The notes: generated by a model from the sequence alone, not told the origin. Numbered from the stretch's first letter, positions 1-10,845 are shown. The stretch: DNA of 64,000 nucleotides from Coptis chinensis (GCA_015680905.1 CM027381.1:52394501-52458500), one strand, 5' to 3'. Numbers and translations are program-made.

Positions 1-576
1 TATAAGCGGATCGGTGAAACGATTCCAAGCCTCCTCAAATGATTCATGAGGATTTTGTCGAAAGAAATGAATCTTGGAAAGCATCTCATCCGTCTTTAGG
101 GGTGGGTAAAAATGTTCCATAAACAACTGAACAAGTTTAGCCCACGAGTCCACAGAATTAGGCGCTTTGGCAGTTAACCAAGACGCCGCCTTATCGGCTA
201 AGGTGAAAGGGAATACCCTTAATTTAATTTGTTCCGCACCAACCGTAGGATGGTGGAATGTTGTTAGGACTTGTTCAATCCTACGCATGTGTTGATAAGG
301 TTTTTCATGGTCTAAACCATAAAAACGGGTAACAAATTAAAAATATTTGGAGGATTCTCAAATCCCCGCTAGGTCTGCTAGAACGATGCAAGATTTGGGG
401 CTATCGCCAAGGCTTTGTAGAAGTCCGAGAGGAGAGTCTCTTTCTTCCCCATTATATCCGTGGTGTGTGTGAAATAGTAGTTAGAGGTGTAGTGGGTGGT
501 ATACTAGATAGATTTGATTGTTGATGTTGTTGTGTATTTACGTTCGGTGTTTTTGTTTGGCGGACCTTAATCTCAT
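1..576 (-). pseudogene. gag: Athila A gag, N-terminal part, frameshifted and cut by the window edge
   Basis: Gag is the structural protein that packages element RNA. The likely start is the ATG at 576-574, giving MRLRS as in elements B and C. Several frames must be combined to follow the protein. Recognisable segments include DSPKSCIVL, HMRRIEQVLTTFHHPTV, LRVFPFTLADKAASWL and MLSKIHFFRQNPHESF, all matching the gag of C at 46945-47616. Frameshifts and stops near the N-terminus make it non-functional as it stands. The reading continues past position 1. Confidence is high because two other copies in the same window align along its length. Confidence 0.85.
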
Positions 577-837
577 GCAAGACTAAGTCGAACTTAACTA
601 ACATGCAACACTCCAAACAATTCGATATACTAGTATAAACCTCTAACCGAGATCGAGGTATGGAAGAAAGGAATACGATAGCGTCCTTGCTTTCGCTTAT
701 GAATAAGCGTCTTGTTTACGCTTTGTTCGTGTATATAGCGAGGTTAGAACACTGAAAAATATGAAAGATCAAAGTTTGAATCAAAACTGTGGAAATCCGA
801 AATTTTAACAACCAAGCTTTCGGCCCCCGAAGTTATT

Positions 838-1040
838 TTCAGATTACAGTGTTTTTAGGGCTGGTCGCTCCAAATGGGGCAGGTCGCTCGGTGTGAAGTC
901 GTCGAGTTCGAGTGTTTGAGCTGGTCGCTTGGTATGAATGCTGGGCGCCTTTTGGTAGACGAAATTCCAAGAAACTTAGCGCTGGTCGCTCTCCTTGCCT
1001 TGCTGGCCCGCGTATTTTCTCGAATTTGTCAACGCTGAAT
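838..1040 (-). repeat. GC-rich short repeats in the 5' leader of element A
   Basis: Between the primer site and gag, the motif GGTCGCT (AGCGACC on the element strand) recurs at spacings of a few tens of bases, together with GGGCGCC. Elements B and C have equivalent GCGC-rich repeats in the same position, so this is a family trait and not local noise. The function is unknown. Confidence 0.6.
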
Positions 1041-1137
1041 CGGCAACCCGCACAAGATGAAACAAACAAGGGTGGGTGGGTTTAATGGGACTTAAAAATG
1101 ACTACTTCTACAAGGATAACAATGCTAAAGTGTAACT

Positions 1138-1155
1138 AAGATGGCAGCGGCGCCA
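1138..1155 (-). promoter_or_regulatory. Primer binding site of element A
   Basis: On the minus strand this reads TGGCGCCGCTGCCATCTT, two bases from the LTR end. TGGCGCC complements the CGGCGCCA-type 3' end of tRNA-Asp, the primer reported for Athila elements; tRNA-Arg is an alternative. Confidence 0.8.
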
Positions 1156-1157
1156 TT

Positions 1158-2546
1158 TGATAAAAGTAAAATGTATAGTCTACCTACGAAATGAACGATG
1201 AATTCACAACGTAAGTAAACTAAAACTGGACTTTTACTAGTCTCAATTATCAAATCTTCTACTCTCGATGCGAATTGCACTAAGTGGAGTAGGAAGTTCG
1301 TTCCACTCCTAGTTCCCTAGCATGAATTGTTTTCTAAGTCTAAGAAATCAGTCTTAAGTCAATGAGAGATTTACTTAATTACTTAACTAGACTACACGAT
1401 GCAACTACCCACCTAAATGCAACTAGTCGATTATCGACAACTAAGGGAATGCTACGTTGATTCGATGATAAGGAGTTAGAGGGGGATTGATTCCACCTTA
1501 ACTCAACTTAATCCACTAACGACGAAGTCGTCAGAAATCGAATTGAACTGCTACACGTAACAATCGGTTCTTCCTAATCCCTAATTACACATGGCATTTC
1601 TACCAATTTATAACTAGCATGTGAACAATTAAACCCATTCTCATGGTGAACTAATTATTTTTGGCGTGGAATAGAAATTACGACGACTCTACGATAAACG
1701 GGATCAAGGTTTCATCAAGGCTTCTCAACCCCCTCTAATGGAGTTTAGCCTTGAATCATTCCGCAATCATTCCCATTTAGATTAAAACTAAACATAATAT
1801 AAATCATTGAAATTTACTAATTTAAACAATAATGAAATCTAAATTAATGACTAAAATGAAATAAGAACAAGAATTGAAATTAGATCTAGAAATGGAAATG
1901 ACAAAATCGAAATTGATAAAAAATACTACTTTATTGATCTAATTAAATGAAGAACAAGATTCAAAGGTTTAATCTAATAAAGGATTTGAAACTAATTAAA
2001 TAAAACAATTAAATCTAGATCTAGAAGCTATTTTAATGGCTACTTTCTATTCTAACCTATCTACCTAACCTAACTGCCCCTGACTGCCATTAACACACGA
2101 GTCAAGCTTTTGTTTTATACATCCAGATCCAAAATCGTGCATGGGCTTGGAGGCGATGTTTTGGGCGAGAATCGTGCCCAAAACCCAATTCTTTCGATCC
2201 AAAAAGCCTCTTCAGCTGCAGTTGGCTTCCACAGACTTTTTCGTCCACTTCTGCTCCTCTGATTGGGTCAAGGCTTGGACCATTGCAAAGCTCTTTCCGA
2301 GCCAGTCGTTTTGACATAAGGTAGGCCTCAATCCGAGGTCTGAGTCCAAAGATATGGCATTCGGAAGTTCTACTGACTTTTGCTCCTTTATCTCGCTAAA
2401 AGTGGCACATTTCTGCACATAATGGACTTTGAAGCCTGAAATGCATAAAAACACGTAATCAGTATTAACTCTTACTTATTATTCACATAATTAGTCTAAC
2501 AGTATGATTATTAAGGGGTTAAAACTACAGTTTTGGGCTCTTATCA
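1158..2546 (-). repeat. 5' LTR of Athila element A, with a 116-bp internal deletion
   Basis: The LTR runs from TGATAA at 1158 to TTATCA at 2546, so the inverted ends TGATAA/TTATCA match those of B and C. It is 1389 bp against 1484-1490 bp in the other copies. Aligned to the LTR at 20555-22038, it lacks the segment equivalent to 21758-21873 (116 bp), which holds the putative TATA box (minus-strand TATAAA at 21814-21809). Short CTTT repeats at the junction suggest slippage or microhomology repair. This copy has probably lost its own promoter. Confidence 0.9.
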
Positions 2547-4595
2547 CACATATTTAACCTAGTTCCTTCAAAAACTGTTGACAAAACACCCTATGAACTA
2601 TGGACTGGTAGACAACCCGTTTTGAACTACCTTAGACCATGGGGGTGTGCTACCTTTGTCACTTCTCAAAATCGAGAATTTGGAAAGTTGAGTGCTCCTG
2701 GAAAGAAGTGTATCTTTATAAGATACAGTGAGACTTCTAAGGGGTATGTCTTCCTAGGGGAGGATACTTTCGAGGGCATGTCACGTAAATAGAAGCACGT
2801 AACGTCAGATTCTTAGAGGATCAATACCCAATGAGGGGTGAGGTTGATAAGGATATACAACTTTACGAAGTTGATAACCTCATAACTGCTGATGAACAAG
2901 GCGAAGATGAAACTTTCATCAACCCTGATTCTAGTAACAATGGCATTGGTCAAATGATTGATCAATCCCAACCTCGTAAGAGTGTTAGAGGCCATATGAC
3001 CAATGCACTTACAGAAATATCTGATGAACCTAAAACGTTCAAGGAGGCTATTTCTGGGTCCAATACAAGTAAGTGGATGGAAGCTATGAAGGAAGAATTG
3101 GAGTCGATGAAGAAAAACAAAGTATGGGACTTAGTTGATCTACCTCCAAACAGGAGATCTATTGGGAACAAGTGGGTTCTCAAGATCAAGAAAAATGCGG
3201 AAGGGAACATAGAAAAATTCAAAGCTAGGCTTGTTGCAAAAGGTTACACCCAAAAAGAAGGAATAGACTATGAGGACACCTTCTCACCAGTAGTGAGATT
3301 TGCCTCCATACGTCTCCTCTTGTCAATGGTTGCCCATTTAGATTTAGAGCTTTACCAGATGGATGTCAAAACTACTTTTCTCAATGGAGAATTACAAGAG
3401 GAAATCTATATGGATCAACCCACTGGTTTTTCAATCAAGGGTCGAACAACACAAAGTGTAAACCGAATGATCCATATATGGTTTAAAACAGGCCTCTAGA
3501 CAGTGGAATCTGAGATTCCATGAAGCAATGCTTCAAGACAAATTCGAAATGGTAAATGAGGACCATTGCGTATATGTCAAGACATCTAAAAATGGTTTTG
3601 TGATTCTATCTCTATATGTGGATGACATTTTGTTAGCAGGTAACAATAAGGCATTGATAAATTCCATGAAGGGAGTGGTTGTCATTAAACTTGAAATGAA
3701 GGACATGGGTGAAGCTAGTTATGTCTTAGGAGTTAAAATAACTTCGTGATCGGCCCAAACGGCTTGTTATCTTTGTCTCGGGGAGACATATATCAAGAAG
3801 GTTTTGGAAAGATTCAACATGACTGATTGTAAGCAAGTGGATCTCCCAAGAAGTCTAGGAGAGTCTTTGAGTTCTAAAATGTCTCCCAAGAATCCTACTT
3901 GAAACTTCGGGCTATGAAAAATGTACCATACTCAAGCCGCAATCGGAAGCCTTATGTATGCAATGTTGTGTACAAGGCCGGACATCCGCTATGCAGTTAG
4001 GTTAGTATCAAGGTTCCAAACAAATCCACGGGGTCGCATTAATCGAAGGTCATCAAGAAGATAATGAGGTATCTAAAAGGCACCGTGGACTACTCACTTG
4101 TCTACCAAGGGAAAGATCTTAAGTGATTGGGTACTCCGATGCCGACCGGCCGGAGACCTTGATGAGAGGAAGTCAACTTCATGATATACCTACATAATGA
4201 ATGGAGGTGCTATATCCCTGGAGCAGCAAGAAGCAAACTTCCATAGCACTTTCAACTATGGAAGCCGAAAGTATATTGCATGTTGCTCCCACCGGAGGTC
4301 AGTGTGGCTCGACGATTCATCAAACACTTGTCGGTGTTCTCAAAGAGTCTTGAACCGGTTCACATCTGGATCGACAAAGATGGCTGCTCTTGCATATGCT
4401 AAAGATCCAAAGTACCATGGAAGAACCAAGCATATATAGTTAAAATACCACTACGTACGACAAATGATACTGAAGAAGAAAGTGGTTCTAAAACATATAT
4501 CCACTGATCAGATGGTTGCGGATCCACTGACCAAACCTATTCCAAAGGAACTCTTCCTTGCACATGTAAAAATGATTGGGTTAAAGAGGATGTGA
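2547..4595 (+). pseudogene. pol: Copia pol: integrase C-terminus, reverse transcriptase and RNase H, frameshifted
   Basis: Pol copies element RNA into DNA and integrates it. The segment opens with the conserved end of copia integrase (TPYELWTGRQP, then RPWGCATFV). RT follows ([19 protein letters not shown], then [27 protein letters not shown]). The catalytic YVDD is encoded at 3615-3626. RNase H signatures follow around 4130-4330 (SDAD, STMEAE-like, YIACC) and the end is near LTKPIPKELFLAHVKMIGLK. Frame changes occur near 2790, 3470 and 3750, with more in the RNase H part. The stop is the TGA at 4593-4595. The domain order is certain; the precise copia lineage is not assigned. Confidence 0.93.
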
Positions 4596-5641
4596 TTATG
4601 TTAAGAACACTTTGATGGTTTAATGAATAAAAGTGCATTCTTTCCAGGTCGATTGCATTCTCATTATACTGTTTATCATCTCATATGTATGTCAGTAGGG
4701 TTGACTGGTTCACTCACATGAACAGTCACTTCCATTTTAAACAGTAGGAGTTTAGCTTGACAAGTCACTAAACCTTATAGGAAGGGTGGACCTAGTGCTG
4801 AGTCATGCCCCTTCTTATAATTGGATAAGAAGAAACAGGCTTCATAGGGAAGATTCTGTCTAAACCTACAAACGGTTGTTGCTAAGTGGGAGCATAGTAT
4901 CCTTGGAATTGTCATTAGGGATGACAACACTTGCATGGTATGAGTGGATATACAGATATCTATTGTTGAGTAAACAAATTAGATACTCTTGCCATGACAT
5001 GTTTTCACACAACATGTGTATAGTTGACCACCTGAGAGCAAGAAAAGAAATATCCCTAAAATTCTTGCTATGTGAGCTCTATTGATATATTTTTTGTTTA
5101 AAACATATCGAATGATACCCTCCTTGAACTTTTGACCTTGTCAAGAAAATAAAAGGACTACTCGTAACTTTGGTTTGCTCCCCACAAGCTCTTACTAAAA
5201 GGCTGACTGGATGCATACTGGGAAGTTGGTAGAACTCTGACGACAATGACTTGCGTGCAAAGGGTAAAAGAACTAAAGGTTTATCACACAATCACTGGGA
5301 TTCTACCTGGCTAGGACAATTAATGATAATTGTGAATCATGTGATACGTTTTTGACTTTATGGTGTGGACTCATAGGGATGAGTGCTATTTGTCAAAGTG
5401 ATGAAACAAACAGATCTTGGGGTATACACACACTCTCCGGATATTAGGTTTTCGGATTCATCTTCTTTAAGATCACTTTCATGGTAGATCACTGTGTCGT
5501 GCTTTTCATTGCGACTTGCTACTTCACAGATATCATGATACGTGTGCTAGGGTCACACGAACCATTTGCCGTGTGAGACACACAAATGGCTAAGCATTCT
5601 ACTTAAATGCTTCTCTTAGAAACCTTCTTCGCTGTTGTGGG
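4596..5641 (+). other. Non-coding 3' region of the copia element
   Basis: About 1 kb lies between the pol stop and the polypurine tract. No long ORF with known similarity was seen. A purine stretch AAGTGGGAGCAT near 4886 resembles the real tract at 5642-5652 and may be a relic or an alternative primer. Long 3' untranslated regions of this sort occur in several plant copia families. Confidence 0.6.
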
Positions 5642-5652
5642 CGAGTGGGAGA
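5642..5652 (+). promoter_or_regulatory. Polypurine tract of the copia element
   Basis: CGAGTGGGAGA lies directly before the 3' LTR. GAGTGGGAGAT-type tracts prime plus-strand synthesis in many plant copia elements. Confidence 0.75.
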
Positions 5653-5702
5653 TATTGGAAATAAGGTTGGATAGACGCCCACTAAGATAAGGATAAACCA
5701 CT

Positions 5703-5867
5703 GAGTATAGGACTCTATCCTATCTGATATTAGATGAGTATAGGACTCTATCCTATCAGATATTAGATGAGTACAGGACTCTATCCTATCAGATAATAGA
5801 TGAGTATATGACTCTATCCTATCTGATATTAGATGAGTATAGGACTCTATCCTATCCAATATTGAGG
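5703..5867 (+). repeat. Five tandem 33-bp repeats in the U3 part of the copia LTR
   Basis: The unit begins GAGTATAGGACTCTATCC and recurs five times with a few substitutions, ending about 14 bp before the TATA box. Repeats at this site are often transcriptional enhancers in LTRs, but that is inference here. Because 33 is a multiple of three, the array leaves an open frame on the minus strand that is an artefact. Confidence 0.9.
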
Positions 5868-5880
5868 AGGTGGGAACCTT

Positions 5881-5888
5881 TATAAATA
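5881..5888 (+). promoter_or_regulatory. TATA box of the copia LTR
   Basis: TATAAATA is followed by GACCCCCCACC, directly downstream of the 33-bp repeat array. Its position within the LTR fits a U3/R promoter. Confidence 0.7.
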
Positions 5889-6286
5889 GACCCCCCACCT
5901 CTCACATATTAATCATCCGAACAACAAGAAAAGCTCTCTCTCCTTTAATGGCAGCCTCCAACATTTTCTAAAGTAGAAGCCAGTAATTTGTGGAGATTCC
6001 ATAGGTGGTATCCTCCTGAGCCATTGTCAGTTCTTGGTTCTTGGTTCGTGAAAAGAAAAGGTTGCTTCCCGTTCGTAGTTGGAACTTGACTCCAGCAAAG
6101 TTAAGAAGAAGAAGATTTTGAGTGTGCCAAGAACATCTTCTCCTGTAGATCAAAGCTTGGAACTTCAAATTGAAAGCTGTGACCAAGGTACGATCTTCTG
6201 TTTTCGCTGCGCTATTTTATGCATGTGGTATAACGTAATTGTATTTATCGTAGGAATCATGCATGAGATATCCATAAAATCCAACA

Positions 6287-9200
6287 GATCATCCTCCCGC
6301 CGATAATTGTACAAAGAATGTTGAATGGTAAGCTCCCAACAACCATATCCTCTTAGAATTGCATGTCCAATATCCTACAAGAATCAAGATATCATTCATG
6401 TAATTGTCTTGAATCTTTGATGAAATGCAATATAAGTTGACCATAAGCATGAGCACTGTTGGTGAAATGACCACATTAGAGGTATTAATAATTTGATTGA
6501 GGAATTATACTTGGGAGTAGTTTATCAAGAGGTGGTCTCTCGATCAGAACATTCAAATGAATGTCCACTTAAGCTAAATGCATCTCTCAATCAGAAAATT
6601 AGTAGTCTTTTGATGCTAACCTTGTTATATTGGACTTGGGTATGGTGAAGAAAGTTTGGTCTGTTTCAAAATCTGCTAAGCTCCTGTGGCATCCAGTGGA
6701 AATACTTGATTCACGTGTAAAAACTGTTCTCTACACGTGAATCAAGTATTTCCACTGGAGCAGACAACACTTTGTTAGGTTCCTTAGTTAGACTTTCCCT
6801 ACCAGACTATTATTATCATAGACATGATATGAAAGAAGCCCCATGCTTTTCTTGGCCTTTCGTCTTGATTCATCCTTCTGCCCTATTCCCCTTTCTATGT
6901 ACTAGAACTCTGTTTTAACTTTTAACTGCTGCAATGTCTCCTGCATGACACACACATTCTTAAGGCAAGATAACAAAGCACCTAGAAGCAAAGAGTCTGT
7001 ATTTTTGAAGTCTTGAAGAAGATACACATGTATGTCGAGAAACAACTTTTGGTCTCATTACATGATCAAAAGAAATAAAATTTGTTATTAATGAATTCTA
7101 AAATATCAATAAACATTATCGCTTCTAGTGTTTAAAAATACCTCTAGCCTCCTGCAATTGGTGTCTTGATTGGCATGAATTAGCTCAAAGATGTAGTTGG
7201 TAAAAACAAATTCTCTTTGGCATCTGCTTTCGTCTTTTTCTGTCTCCCTTTTCCACAACTCTCCAAAGACTAATCCCATTACAGCACTTTTGTATCATTA
7301 GGAAGCTATGAGGACGTTATATTTGTGTTAAGTTAGTTAAAACATAAAGAACTAGGGTTATGAACTCGAGGAGTCTGATTTTCTAATTTGAAGGTGTGCC
7401 ATAAAAACAATTACCCACGAAATCCAAACAGCTTATCTTGCATGAGGCAAATGAATCAAGATATAGAGAGAGAAAATCTAGTAGAGTTATCATAGACTAA
7501 TGACATTATAGTACACAACAATTATGTTCCATACTAGCAAGAGCGTCAAAGCACTGGATAATGCAAATTCAGTAATTATAACTTCACGAATCTCTCTTTC
7601 ATGGTTTCCACGTCCGGAAATTGAACAAGTGAACTCTCTTTCTGTCTCTTTCATATAAGTTTGTAGTTGGTTGTTGTCTGATACTTCCTCTTATACTAGC
7701 CATCCCGCTCCCCCCGCTTCGAACTATGCAAATGAGAGATAAAAGCCCCAAAATGAGTTTTGGTTGAAGAACTATGACATCCCCGAAATGGCATTCAAGA
7801 AACACCGAGAACGAGGAAACAATTGTCACCAACAACAGCCGCACAATACAAGTTATCCAATTATATGGAGACTCCATGACCCATGTCACCAATTCAATTA
7901 GCAACATAATCCAATGACATCAAGAAGAAAAGCAAATGCAATTCCAGCAAAAAAACCATTTCGCAGATTTAATCTATGACACTCATTGTCAGATGTAATG
8001 TAATAGGTGACTTTAAAAGCTAGTCAGATTCTGTCTTTGCATTAATAGGCCATAATTATCCTCAACGATGTTTGGTAACTATATAACTCATGTACATGAA
8101 CATGCAAACTATAATAGTCAGAGTTTGTAGATTAACTCATATAACCCTGCACCTAGAATTTAGTGCGGATATCTTAAAGTCCAAACACTTCATCTGATAT
8201 ATATTCCCTGCACATAGATTTGATTATGCAACATCTTTGTATCAGTACGCAAGCTAGAATAAAAATGATTCAGATTCCAAAAAAGGTCCCTCAAAGCCAA
8301 CAAAAAACCCCTACCTTGAACTATAATCACAAATATTAACGATGTGGCGATATGTCATGCTAATAGAAAGAGCCTAGATGGAACAAAACAGTCCAACCAA
8401 ACAACTATTCTACCCATTGCAAGGGTATTCATTTTCTTATGTGTAAGTTGTAACACTGGGAAATTTCCATAGGATGACCAGACATTACCGAAGGAATCCA
8501 TCTGCTGAAAAAACAAATGCTATCGAAAGTGCCCACTCACCTAGAAGGTACAATTAAAACCATATTTGACTCGGACTTTGTATAATCATATAATGGCATT
8601 TAGTACTAACTACTAAGTTGTGCGCATTGAGCTGCATACAAAGTTGTTAGCATTGTAGATTTGGTATAATAATAATGAGGAAGACAACGACTCCAGCAGA
8701 CATCTAACCCCAGGATTAAATTAAAGCAAACTAGAAACTCATTGACAAGTATTCCAGCCTAATCACTCATGTCTATACTTGAATGTATTTTCATGCCTAA
8801 CCAACTACTAATGGGATTGAATTGATAAAGAATGATAGGTTAGGGAGTTGTTCTAGCAAAAATAGAATCACGGTCTAAATATAATCATAGAGAAATTATT
8901 ATATCAAATCACAAAATTCCAAGACTTTTTACTTATTTGTTTTTAAAAAATTCCCTTTTGAATTCCTGCTAGCACTATAGAACAGTAAAGTGTATTAATT
9001 CCAAAAAGACCATTATTCCAAATTTTATTTTACAAGAGTAAATGAGCAGTGATAGTATGTACTAATGTGGGAAAGACAAAAACATCAATTACCATTTCAC
9101 GGCGGATTGAATTGGCTTAGTTGGAACTCTTCGCACGAAAATCAACAAATCCTTGCAAGCCTTTGTTGTTTTTCAAATCTCTCTGTATTGATTTTGAAAA

Positions 9201-9777
9201 CCAATTTAATGGTGAGCTTCAAGTGCGATAATTCATCAATTCAAAAACATTAAACAGTGTTGGTTTTGATGCAAAATCATCAAACAAGAGTGTGAGTGAG
9301 GTAGAAGATAAAGGAGATTTATCGAAAAAAAAGACAGAGGAGAGGAGAGGAGTCTCGCACGAGTTAAAATGGCCAACAAAATTTCTACCAGTTTCATGCC
9401 GGTGTAAGATGATAGATGTGTGGTCCAGATATGTGCACATTGAGACACATTTGAAGCCCTGCGCACTGTAGATTTGGTATATTTTATATACAAGAAATTG
9501 GGTTACAGATCTGCTTCAAAAATAAAATTACTTTTAAAGACCTAGAAATATTATTTTTGGGTTTTAATACCATTTTGGACTTTTTCATTACTAAAATTTG
9601 TTATTTTTTAAAATGTTTTTGAAATTGGGGATACTACTCGAGACCGCCCGCGAATCCTTTTTTTTCAAACTTTTCCGTCTTCTCTTTTCACCCCTCTTTT
9701 TACCCTTTAACCGTTTTTGATAGAAACAAAAAAAAAACTTCCACAGTTTCTTCCACGGACATTCACCCGAGAGATTC
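6287..9777. other. Long stretch without a recognisable gene
   Basis: AT-rich DNA without a reading frame I can assign. The longest open frame (minus strand, 7599-7907, 102 codons) contains hydrophobic stretches but matches nothing I know, and I do not call it. The notable structures are the perfect hairpin at 6692-6759 and an imperfect repeat of about 48 bp at 8619-8666 and 9432-9480 (shared GTAGATTTGGTAT). Confidence 0.5.
6692..6759. repeat. Perfect 28-bp inverted repeat with a 12-base loop
   Basis: The left arm 6692-6719 (TCCAGTGGAAATACTTGATT onwards) is the exact reverse complement of the right arm 6732-6759. Each arm contains the G-box CACGTG. Beyond the arms, GCTCC in the left flank can also pair with GGAGC at the right end if a 10-base bulge is allowed. 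It could be a small foldback element or a young hairpin RNA locus. No known family is recognised. Confidence 0.9.
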
Positions 9778-10303
9778 GAGTGGTGTACTTCACAGGCAGC
9801 AGCACCATATTCACAAGAAAGGATCACTTGTGCGTCACCTTAACTAGTGACAGCATGGGAAGACTCATGGAATATAATCCTGTGAGTGGAGAAGTGATGG
9901 TCTTTGAAGAGTGGTCCGAAGTTTGCGAACGGGGTTGCTCTAAGCAAGAACAATGACTTTCTTCTAGTGGCTGAAACCGATGCTGCACGAATTATAAGAT
10001 TTTGGCTTGAAGGGACAAAATCAAACATAACCAAAATCATTGCTGAACATCCAGGAGCACCTGATAATATAAAGAGAACTGCTAATGGTGAATTTTGGGT
10101 CGCAATAAACAATGGGAGGTCAATTCCCTCTTACAATGCTGGTGAAATCATTGGTGTTAGACTTGACAATTAAAGAAGGCAGAATCTTTGAGGGCCTCCA
10201 TGGTAATGGGATTTTGGAGTCGGTTACCGAACTTGAAGAACACAATGGTCTGTTCTTGGTAGGCTCTAATATTGCGCCATCTGTTAGCGTTTTTAGAATT
10301 TAA
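9778..10303 (+). pseudogene. Strictosidine synthase-like (SSL / APMAP-type beta-propeller) pseudogene, C-terminal half
   Basis: The translated pieces follow the plant SSL family: VYFTGSSTIFTRKDHL, GRLMEYNPVSGEV, FANGVALSKNNDFLLVAET, IIRFWLEGTKSN, PGAPDNIKRTANGEFWVAIN and a C-terminal GLFLVGSNIAPSVSVFR followed by a natural stop. These correspond to the YFTDSS, FPNGVALS, LVAET and PDNI signatures of the six-bladed propeller. The N-terminal half is missing. One frame change lies near 9900 and a second near 10165-10172. Most SSL proteins are not true strictosidine synthases, so no reaction is claimed. Upstream sequence at 9590-9777 shows no matching exon. Confidence 0.82.
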
Positions 10304-10494
10304 TTTTATAGAAGTATTTTCTATGTAATTAGCTACAAGTCTTAAATTTAATATCAAAGTAGCTTATTTGCAATTTTACATCATAATTCACAAGTTTATT
10401 ATTATGATTTTGGTACAATGTTTATAAAATCAGTGGTTTTGAATTGTATGGATACACTTGCAAATTCTATGAAAAACGTTTTACTGAATGCATA

Positions 10495-10569
10495 CATTTT
10501 AAAATGCAGATGCACCACGTTATAAACTTATACATTTTAAAATGCATACACACCACGCATTTTAAAATG
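10495..10569. repeat. Three copies of the palindrome CATTTTAAAATG
   Basis: Perfect 12-bp palindromes lie at 10495-10506, 10533-10544 and 10558-10569. The first and third are followed by GCAGAT and the second by GCATAC. They lie in the AT-rich DNA just downstream of the SSL pseudogene. Function unknown. Confidence 0.85.
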
Positions 10570-10645
10570 CAGATACAAAATGCATTTGATTATTTATTTT
10601 GTGGGTTTGATTAACTACTATTAAATGCAACGGGTTGGTTTAGGA

Positions 10646-10793
10646 TTTAGTGTCTTAAGGTTTAGGGTTTAGGCTTAGGGTTTAGTTTATAGGGGTTAGG
10701 GTTTAGTGTCTTAAGATTTAGGGTTTAGGGTTAGGGTATAGTTTATAAAGATTTTGGGTTTAGTGTCTAGTGGTTTGGGGTTTAGACTTAACG
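10646..10793 (+). repeat. Degenerate interstitial telomere-type repeats (TTTAGGG) in a 56-57 bp array
   Basis: TTTAGGG and one-base variants recur many times. At a larger scale TTTAGTGTC starts at 10646, 10702 and 10759, so telomere-like units are packed into a tandem repeat of about 56-57 bp. The plant telomere repeat is TTTAGGG. Degenerate internal arrays can mark old break repair or repeat expansion. Confidence 0.8.
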
Positions 10794-10803
10794 ACTAGTG
10801 TCA

Positions 10804-10845
10804 AATGCCTCCACAAAATGTTGGAATGCCTCCACAAAATGTTGG
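10804..10845. repeat. Perfect 21-bp tandem duplication
   Basis: The unit AATGCCTCCACAAAATGTTG plus one G is present at 10804-10824 and again at 10825-10845 with no difference. TGCCTCCA and TGGAGGCA also allow the second copy and its right flank to fold back on themselves. Confidence 0.9.

Larger units (their letters stand above)
1..2546 (-). mobile_element. Athila element A, 5' part (Ty3/gypsy LTR retrotransposon)
   Basis: The minus strand carries, in element order, a 5' LTR (2546 to 1158), a primer binding site, a leader with short GC-rich repeats and the first part of gag, which runs off the left edge. The gag segment is close in sequence to the matching parts of elements B and C in this window, so the family assignment rests on internal comparison as well as on the TGGCGCC primer site typical of Athila. 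The element ends in TTATCA at 2546 and is followed directly by copia pol sequence, so it inserted into that copia element. The expected second LTR lies outside the window, so its target duplication cannot be checked. The adjacent right-flank bases are CACAT. Confidence 0.88.
2547..6286 (+). mobile_element. Ty1/copia LTR retrotransposon, 3' part
   Basis: The order is end of integrase, reverse transcriptase, RNase H, a 1 kb non-coding region, a polypurine tract and a 3' LTR. RNase H following integrase and RT on the plus strand, with YVDD in the RT, is the copia arrangement. The 5' portion (LTR, gag, protease, most of integrase) is not in the window; it was separated by the insertion of Athila element A and presumably lies to the left. 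Multiple frameshifts show that it is dead. Confidence 0.92.
5653..6286 (+). repeat. 3' LTR of the copia element (634 bp)
   Basis: It begins TATTGGAAAT (a mutated TGTTGGA) and ends ATCCAACA at 6286, so the ends TGTTGG/CCAACA are inverted apart from one change. It contains a 33-bp tandem array (5703-5867) followed closely by TATAAATA at 5881-5888, which is the expected position of the element promoter. The sequence GATCATC follows the LTR; the left target duplication is outside the window. Confidence 0.85.

Noticed and set aside
5599..5898. Minus-strand 99-codon frame with repeated DRIESYTHLIS
   Set aside because: It is the translation of the 33-bp tandem repeats in the copia LTR; the period is divisible by three, so the frame stays open by arithmetic.
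7599..7907. 102-codon minus-strand frame with hydrophobic stretches
   Set aside because: No family resemblance, no supporting second copy and no splice or promoter context; probably a chance open frame.
10646..10793. CRISPR-like array because of regular spacing
   Set aside because: The units are adjacent TTTAGGG variants without unique spacers, in a plant genome.
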